NCBI GenBank assembly: GCA_012511995.1
Contig: JAAZFA010000141.1
Location: 1 to 6,926 of the forward strand
Source: Thermoproteota archaeon
GTDB taxonomy: Archaea; Thermoproteota; Bathyarchaeia; Bathyarchaeales; Bathycorpusculaceae
Reading direction: 5' to 3'
DNA: 6,926 bases
Shown here: positions 6,232-6,926 of the stretch, piece after piece
How the letters are laid out: each line of letters begins with the position of its first letter
How positions within the stretch are numbered: position 1 is the first letter of the stretch
Program-made: the position numbers and the translations under genes
The notes under the pieces: generated by a model
Told to the model about the DNA's origin: nothing
The model's database searches: none
Seen by the model: only the letters and a program-made list of their open reading frames with translations

Positions 6232-6525
6232 TTAAGCGGCCTCCTTGGTTCTGACAGCAGCTATCGCCAGATCACCAGTAAAGAGACAATCAACAGCATC
6301 CAGATAGGCCCTATACTACTCAAGCGTCTCCGGAGTAAAAACAGGCGGAAAAATGACGTCTTTAATGTAGCGGTTAAGGTAGCGCTTCACCGCAGGACTA
6401 TTAGCAGCTAAGACAGGCATCTCCGATTGTCTACCGCCACATTCATCTATGTCACAGTGTACACAGTCGACGTCGAGGTTACAGCCATCCCCAAAAACAC
6501 CATTCCACTGAATAGTCTCTGACAT
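6232..6525 (-). pseudogene. Small Cys-rich protein gene interrupted by an in-frame TAG
   Basis: From the ATG at 6525 the frame gives 69 residues, a TAG at 6316-6318, then 27 more sense codons to a TAA at 6232-6234, two bases before the ParB-like ATG. The N-terminal part has CNLDVDCVHCDIDECGG, that is C-x5-C-x2-C-x4-C (residues 15, 21, 24, 29), likely a zinc-binding knuckle. The part after the TAG (YRAYLDAVDCLFTGDLAIAA) has normal protein-like composition and a helix pattern, so it belongs to the same gene. A single change from CAG, or other codons, would create the TAG. No ribosome site precedes the ATG, which sits at the edge of the block, so the true start may be lost. The family is not recognised. 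Readthrough or pyrrolysine decoding is possible but unproven. Confidence 0.5.
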
Positions 6526-6534
6526 TTACGGCAT

Positions 6535-6768
6535 GTATACATTAATGGAGCAACCTATCCATTAGGCGACCTAAAGGCAGGGGAAACAAAAACTTTAGAA
6601 AAGACATATTTTATGTTTGGAGCATACAAATATGTTGAACCGTTTGCCCTTACTGCGACATTAAAATTCAATGACACAATCATAGATCAAGCAACAATAA
6701 TGATTCCCATAAGCACAGCCCCAAAGAACCGAGTTTCTGCCGAGGCTAAAGATGCAATAGCTAATTGA
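6535..6768 (+). pseudogene. C-terminal fragment of a surface beta-sandwich (CARDB-like) protein, 5' part missing
   Basis: The plus strand is open from 6523 and encodes about 77 plausible residues from VYINGATYPLGDLKAGETKT to a TGA at 6766-6768. Alternating hydrophobic strands (ALTATLKF, TIIDQATIMIPI) and the GDLKAGETKTLEK turn are typical of the last strands of CARDB or Ig-like domains in archaeal secreted proteins. There is no start codon, ribosome site or upstream domain: the sequence before it belongs to the opposite-strand Cys-rich gene, so the 5' part has been replaced. An ATG at 6613 could in principle start a 51-residue remnant. The domain call rests on pattern only. Confidence 0.55.
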
Positions 6769-6926
6769 ACGGTCGGGCTTTGTGTTATTCTTTAGGAAAA
6801 AAGACAGAATAAAACATGTTGATTTTGTGAAGATATGAACAGTTGTTGGCCACTTATGCAAGTTGTAATAAGTAAAAGCGGAACCATTTAGAAACCATGC
6901 AACCTTTCTGAGCCTCAGACCAAAAA
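6769..6926. other. Non-coding tail of the window
   Basis: I find no gene. A perfect 7-bp inverted repeat TTATTCT/AGAATAA (6785-6791 and 6806-6812) lies just after the surface-protein fragment and may be a former 3' hairpin. A second short palindrome CTGAG-C-CTCAG occurs at 6908-6918. Confidence 0.4.

Noticed and set aside
6190..6411. Plus-strand 73-codon frame
   Set aside because: It is antisense to the Cys-rich and ParB-like genes, with no motif of its own.
6661..6861. Minus-strand 66-codon frame
   Set aside because: It is antisense to the surface-protein fragment and has an irregular Cys/Phe-rich composition with no family resemblance.
1..6926. CRISPR array, tRNA or rRNA genes, IS element with transposase
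   Set aside because: I found no regularly spaced repeats, no tRNA T-loop signature, no rRNA-like sequence and no transposase or integrase motifs on either strand.

Overview
The window looks like archaeal chromosomal DNA, moderately AT-rich. Supporting signs are Shine-Dalgarno sites of the GGAGGTGAT type, T-tract transcript ends, A/T-rich TATA-like boxes 20-30 bases upstream of probable transcript starts, and a P-type proton ATPase of the archaeal kind with no C-terminal regulatory tail. The general look (an orphan HTH/Cys protein paired with a PH-domain membrane protein, a stand-alone CBS pair, GH130) fits a TACK-type mesophile such as Bathyarchaeia. That placement is an impression, not a demonstration.

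Left part, 1-3869, all on the minus strand. A P-type H+-ATPase (1428-3869) is followed, after a T-rich terminator-like stretch and a new promoter-like box, by a two-gene unit: a 124-residue double-CBS protein (876-1250) and a GH130-family glycoside phosphorylase/hydrolase that runs off the left edge (1-863). The two genes are 12 bases apart and lie in the same reading frame across a TAG stop. The GH130 protein keeps the catalytic GCEDPR motif but departs from the family consensus at the SYVIGSTGTP segment.

Middle, 3870-5617. A 490-base spacer contains the ATPase promoter region and, on the minus strand, what reads as the relic of a small zinc-ribbon protein. A plus-strand operon follows: a 167-residue HTH protein with a Cys cluster, then a 243-residue two-TM bacterial-PH-domain protein, joined by a perfect Shine-Dalgarno that overlaps the stop codon and ended by a T-tract. 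Codon use here is more C-rich than in the ATPase. GTAAACA direct repeats 21 bases apart flank the putative TATA box, so autoregulation is possible.

Right part, 5618-6926. A GC-richer minus-strand block holds a ParB/Srx-like DGQHR protein whose conserved N-terminus is out of frame with its ATG, preceded 2 bases upstream by a small Cys-rich gene carrying an in-frame TAG. The block ends abruptly against the C-terminal 77 residues of a plus-strand beta-sandwich surface protein that has lost its 5' part. This looks like a decaying insertion, perhaps viral or plasmid-derived. No complete novel system is obvious. The points most worth following are the HTH/Cys plus PH-domain operon, the interrupted-but-conserved genes on the right (genuine decay, sequence error, or amber recoding), and the atypical GH130.
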